A stretch of 64,000 nucleotides of DNA, from contig NZ_JACEFT010000001.1 of assembly GCF_013697085.1 (NCBI RefSeq), positions 62,001-126,000 on the forward strand, in the 5' to 3' direction. The notes beneath the pieces were generated by a model. It saw only the letters and a list, made by a program, of their open reading frames with translations, did not search any database and was not told where the DNA came from. The stretch comes from Billgrantia kenyensis. GTDB lineage: Bacteria; Pseudomonadota; Gammaproteobacteria; Pseudomonadales; Halomonadaceae. Shown here piece after piece: positions 60,873-64,000 of this stretch (its first letter is position 1; each line of letters opens with the position of its first letter). Position numbers and translations under genes: made by a program.

Positions 60873-61295
60873 ATGAGCAAGACGATTGAAGTCATCAGCG
60901 AACGTAACAGCATCTTCCGCCAGCGGGTCCAGGTCGCGGGCTTCGAGGATATTTTCGTGGATGTGCCGGTGGCCTACGGCGGGGAAGGCAGCGCGCCGGA
61001 CCCCCACGACTACTTCGATCTGTCGCTGGGGGCGTGCAAGGCGATCACCGCCCAGATGTACGCCCAGCGCAAGAAATGGCCCCTCGAAGGCATTACCGTC
61101 AAGGTCAATCGCGACGACAGCGAGGAACGCAAGGGCACCTATCGACTCGAAGTGGTGATGACCTTCCACGGTATCGAGGACGAAGAGCAGCGGGCCAGGC
61201 TCGAAGAGATCAGCCACAAGTGTCCGATCCACCGTCTCATGACCAGCGCGACCGTGGAGGTCACCACGCGCACGACCGACACCGTCGAGGCGTGA
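60873..61295 (+). CDS. OsmC-family peroxiredoxin-like protein
   Basis: The 140-residue protein has the OsmC/Ohr fold with two conserved Cys residues, one in GACKAITAQMYAQRK and one in HKCPIHRLM. OsmC-family proteins detoxify organic hydroperoxides with a reactive thiol pair; the subgroup here (the plain OsmC-like YhfA type) has less certain substrates. It follows the small HMA-like gene and ends before a terminator and uvrB. Confidence 0.85.
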   Translation: MSKTIEVISERNSIFRQRVQVAGFEDIFVDVPVAYGGEGSAPDPHDYFDLSLGACKAITAQMYAQRKKWPLEGITVKVNRDDSEERKGTYRLEVVMTFHGIEDEEQRARLEEISHKCPIHRLMTSATVEVTTRTTDTVEA

Positions 61296-61340
61296 GCCGG
61301 ACCGCGGCGCTATACTTGACCACCTGTCGGGATCTTGAAG

Positions 61341-61370
61341 TCAGGCGCTTGCACGGCGCCTGATCTCTTT
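61341..61370 (+). terminator. Terminator between osmC and uvrB
   Basis: A perfect 8-bp stem (61341-61348 with 61356-61363) with a 7-base loop is followed by TCTCTTT. It ends only 12 bases before the uvrB start codon, so it may also influence uvrB leader structure. Confidence 0.7.
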
Positions 61371-61381
61371 CTGGAGCCATC

Positions 61382-63403
61382 ATGAGCAAGCCGTTTCGTC
61401 TCAATGCCAATTTCAAGCCCGCGGGTGACCAGCCCAGCGCAATAGAGAGCCTGGTCAGGGGGCTGGAGTCCGGCCTGGCGCACCAGACGCTGCTCGGCGT
61501 GACCGGCTCGGGCAAGACCTTCACCATGGCCAACGTGGTCGAACGGTTACAACGTCCCACCATCGTCATGGCGCCCAACAAGACCTTGGCGGCGCAGCTC
61601 TACGGGGAGTTCAAGTCGTTCTTTCCCGACAACGCCATCGAGTACTTCGTCTCCTACTACGACTACTACCAGCCCGAGGCCTACGTGCCCTCGTCGGATA
61701 CCTTCATCGAGAAGGATGCCTCGATCAACGACCACATCGAGCAGATGCGACTCTCGGCGACCAAGGCGCTGCTCGAGCGACGTGACGCCCTGATCGTGGT
61801 TTCGGTGTCGGCCATCTATGGCCTGGGCGATCCCGACCAATACCTCAAGATGCGCCTCCACTTCACCCGCGGCGAGCTGATCGACCAGCGTTCGTTCCTG
61901 CGCCGCCTGGCGGAATTGCAGTACACGCGCAACGACATGGATTTCAAGCGCGGCACCTACCGGGTGCGCGGCGACGTGATCGACATCTATCCGGCCGACT
62001 CCGACGAGGAGGCGGTACGGGTCGAGCTGTTCGACGACGAGATCGATTCGATTCGCCTGTTCGATCCGCTCACCGGCGAGGTGCGCGGTCATGTGCCGCG
62101 CATGACCATCTACCCCAAGAGTCACTACGTGACGCCGCGGGAGACGATCCTCTCCGCCGCCGAGGCAATCAAGGCCGAACTGGTCGAGCGCCTCGAGTGG
62201 CTGCGCAAGAATGACCGTCTGGTCGAGGCGCAGCGTCTGGAGCAGCGCACGCTTTATGACCTGGAGATGATGAACGAACTGGGCTACTGCAACGGCATCG
62301 AAAACTACTCGCGCTATCTTTCGGGGCGTAATCCCGGCGAGCCGCCGCCGACCTTCTTCGACTACCTGCCGGACGATGCGCTGTTGTTCATCGACGAATC
62401 CCACGTCAGCGTTCCCCAGGTGGGGGGAATGTACAAGGGCGACCGCTCGCGCAAGGAGACGCTGGTGGAGTACGGCTTCCGCTTGCCCTCGGCGCTGGAC
62501 AACCGTCCCATGACCTTCGAGGAGTGGGAGCGCATATCTCCGCAGACGATCTTCGTCTCGGCCACGCCGGGCCCCTATGAGGCCGAGCATGCCGGCCAGG
62601 TGGTGGAGCAGGTGGTGCGCCCCACCGGCCTGGTCGACCCCGAGATCGAGGTGCGCCCGGCCACGACCCAGGTCGATGATCTGCTCTCCGAAATCCGTCT
62701 GCGCGCCGAAGTGGGCGAGCGGGTACTGGTCACTACCCTGACCAAGCGCATGGCCGAGGATCTCACCGAGTACCTCGATGAGCACGATGTGCGTGTACGC
62801 TACCTGCACTCCGACATCGACACCGTGGAGCGGGTCGAGATCATCCGCGACCTGCGCCTGGGCAAGTTCGACGTGCTGGTGGGCATCAACCTGCTGCGCG
62901 AGGGGCTCGACATCCCCGAGGTCTCGCTGGTGGCGATCCTCGATGCGGACAAGGAGGGCTTTTTGCGCAACGAGCGCTCGCTGATCCAGACCATTGGCCG
63001 GGCGGCGCGCAACGCCCACGGCAAGGCGATCCTCTATGCCGACCGGGTGACCGATTCCATGCGCCGCGCCATGGACGAGACCGAGCGGCGCCGCGCCAAG
63101 CAGATCGCCCATAACGAGAAGCACGGTATCACGCCCACCACCGTGACCCGCTCGGTGGCCGACATCATGGAGGCGGCCCAGGCCCCCGGACGCAAGGGCA
63201 AGGGCCGGCGCAGCGAGCGCAAGGTGGCTGAGGGTGCGGCGATCTACGATCTCGGCGAGCTCTCGCCGGCCGATCTTGCCAAGGAGGTCTCGCGAGTCGA
63301 GGACGCCATGTTCGAAGCGGCCCAGAACCTGGAGTTCGAGGAGGCGGCCAGGCTGCGTGACCGGCTGCATGAGCTCAAGGAGCGGCAGCTGGCTCTGGGG
63401 TAG
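61382..63403 (+). CDS. uvrB: UvrABC system protein B
   Basis: The 673-residue excision-repair helicase has Walker [10 protein letters not shown] (39-47), the beta-hairpin [15 protein letters not shown], helicase motifs ([13 protein letters not shown]) and the C-terminal UVR motif [14 protein letters not shown] that binds UvrC. UvrB verifies lesions brought by UvrA. ATG 61382 follows CTGGAG. I saw no LexA-type CTGT-N8-ACAG box in the 86 bases upstream. nei follows, so two excision-repair functions lie together. Confidence 0.97.
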   Translation: MSKPFRLNANFKPAGDQPSAIESLVRGLESGLAHQTLLGVTGSGKTFTMANVVERLQRPTIVMAPNKTLAAQLYGEFKSFFPDNAIEYFVSYYDYYQPEAYVPSSDTFIEKDASINDHIEQMRLSATKALLERRDALIVVSVSAIYGLGDPDQYLKMRLHFTRGELIDQRSFLRRLAELQYTRNDMDFKRGTYRVRGDVIDIYPADSDEEAVRVELFDDEIDSIRLFDPLTGEVRGHVPRMTIYPKSHYVTPRETILSAAEAIKAELVERLEWLRKNDRLVEAQRLEQRTLYDLEMMNELGYCNGIENYSRYLSGRNPGEPPPTFFDYLPDDALLFIDESHVSVPQVGGMYKGDRSRKETLVEYGFRLPSALDNRPMTFEEWERISPQTIFVSATPGPYEAEHAGQVVEQVVRPTGLVDPEIEVRPATTQVDDLLSEIRLRAEVGERVLVTTLTKRMAEDLTEYLDEHDVRVRYLHSDIDTVERVEIIRDLRLGKFDVLVGINLLREGLDIPEVSLVAILDADKEGFLRNERSLIQTIGRAARNAHGKAILYADRVTDSMRRAMDETERRRAKQIAHNEKHGITPTTVTRSVADIMEAAQAPGRKGKGRRSERKVAEGAAIYDLGELSPADLAKEVSRVEDAMFEAAQNLEFEEAARLRDRLHELKERQLALG

Positions 63404-63450
63404 GCATCGTTGATTGACTGCTGCGCTCGCTACGGAGCGAGGGGCGCCGG

Positions 63451-63537
63451 GGGCAGGCCGAAGAGGAGGTCTTTTGCCATGGATGGCAAAAGTAGCGCCC
63501 AGGGATGGGTTCACAGCGCCTCCTCATAGGCCTGTCC
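63451..63537 (+). repeat. Multi-stem structured intergenic element between uvrB and nei
   Basis: Nested and adjacent stems form a junction: a 9-bp outer stem with one G-U pair (63451-63459 with 63529-63537), a 7-bp stem (63463-63469 with 63519-63525), an 8-bp hairpin (63471-63478 with 63485-63492) and a small hairpin CCCA-GGGA-TGGG (63498-63509). No gene fits. It resembles a palindromic intergenic repeat, but other copies cannot be checked here. Confidence 0.6.
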
Positions 63538-63598
63538 GCGGATCAGCCCGAGCGGGCCATGATCGCCGGATTCGTCGCTGAGATCGTAAGGAAAAGGG

Positions 63599-64000
63599 AT
63601 GCCCGAAGGCCCTGAGATTCGCCGTGCCGCCGACCGCCTGCACGAGCAGCTTGCCGGCAGGCGGCTGGAGTCCGTGTGGTTCGCCTTCCCCGAACTGGCC
63701 GCCGAGGCCGACTCGCTGACAGGGCGAGAGGTCACGGCGGTAGACAGCTGGGGCAAGGCATTGCTGACCCGCTTCGACGACGGTCGCGTGCTCTACAGTC
63801 ACAATCAGCTCTACGGCGTATGGAAACTCCACGACGCCGAGCGCGAGCCCGATACCGAGCGCTCGCTGCGCGTGCGGCTGACGGCGGAAGGGCGCTCGGC
63901 CAGCCTCTACAGTGCCTCAGACGTATCGCTGTGGCCGGCCGAGAGGCTCGGAGATCATCCGTTTCTCTCCCGCCTCGGCCCCGATCTGCTGACCCACGGG
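63599..64000 (+). CDS. nei: Endonuclease VIII (formamidopyrimidine-DNA glycosylase family), 3'-truncated by window
   Basis: The visible 134 residues begin MPEGPEIRRAADRLHEQLAG, the Nei start in which Pro2 is the nucleophile and Glu3 the catalytic acid. The blocks VWFAFPELA, GKALLTRFDDG and LYSHNQLYGVWKL follow Nei rather than Fpg. Nei excises oxidised pyrimidines and nicks the strand. The zinc-finger C-terminus lies beyond the window. AAGGAAAAGGG precedes ATG 63599. Confidence 0.93.
   Translation, partial: MPEGPEIRRAADRLHEQLAGRRLESVWFAFPELAAEADSLTGREVTAVDSWGKALLTRFDDGRVLYSHNQLYGVWKLHDAEREPDTERSLRVRLTAEGRSASLYSASDVSLWPAERLGDHPFLSRLGPDLLTHG

Noticed and set aside
61296..61381. LexA/SOS box upstream of uvrB
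   Set aside because: A CTGT occurs but no matching ACAG lies at the required distance.
61547..63514. A 655-codon minus-strand frame opposite uvrB
   Set aside because: It is the antisense of a strongly conserved gene and lacks any start context.

Overview
The window is high-GC, densely coded DNA with no CRISPR array, rRNA or tRNA that I could find. Gene content and order (infC-rpmI-rplT-pheS-pheT-ihfA, glycine cleavage genes, ppnN, prfC, ygfZ, regAB-type genes, scoAB, 3-hydroxybutyrate dehydrogenase, uvrB-nei) point to a gammaproteobacterial chromosome. A halophilic Halomonadaceae (Halomonas-like) host is my best inference; no species can be named from sequence alone.

Layout. 1-5 kb: the end of infC, then rpmI, rplT, pheS, pheT and ihfA, a conserved translation/IHF block. 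5-8.8 kb: small membrane proteins, a MioC-like flavodoxin, the nucleosidase ppnN and an orphan LysR regulator. 8.8-15.4 kb: a glycine module in which gcvP and gcvH are on the minus strand and an AGCS alanine/glycine:cation symporter and gcvT are on the plus strand. 15.4-19.5 kb: a four-gene minus-strand yjbEFGH/gfcABCD-type operon for exopolysaccharide secretion.

20-46 kb is the centrepiece: one long plus-strand Wzx/Wzy-type exopolysaccharide locus. It is preceded by an 838-bp AT-rich leader carrying an exact ops (JUMPstart) element, which implies RfaH-controlled transcription. In order it encodes Wza, Wzb and Wzc; enzymes for UDP-2,3-diacetamido-glucuronate (WbpA, WbpB and a fused WbpD-WbpE); a Wzx flippase with an 11-G tract; an asparagine-synthase-like protein; a GNAT; a FemAB-like protein; a NodB-like deacetylase; a Wzy-like polymerase; two GT4 glycosyltransferases; a PglC-type initiating transferase; a fused PglD-PglE-like protein; a PglF/WbpM-like dehydratase; GlmS; and an O-antigen-ligase-family protein. 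These support a polymer built from a diacetamido-trideoxyhexose primer and a 2,3-diacetamido uronic acid. Two separate acetyltransferase-aminotransferase fusions, both in the same domain order, lie in this one locus.

46-54 kb: AlkB, a LysM/degenerate-LytM lipoprotein, an acyltransferase, a LysR regulator divergent from the CoA-transferase pair scoA-scoB, an IS3-family remnant beside a perfect inverted pair of DnaA boxes, a DUF1338 protein, glutaredoxin, an inositol-monophosphatase-family protein and an orphan HybE-like protein. 54-64 kb: 3-hydroxybutyrate dehydrogenase, a RegA/RegB-type redox two-component system, prfC, a TatD nuclease, ygfZ, a small HMA-like protein, OsmC, uvrB, a multi-stem structured intergenic element, and the beginning of nei, which runs off the window.
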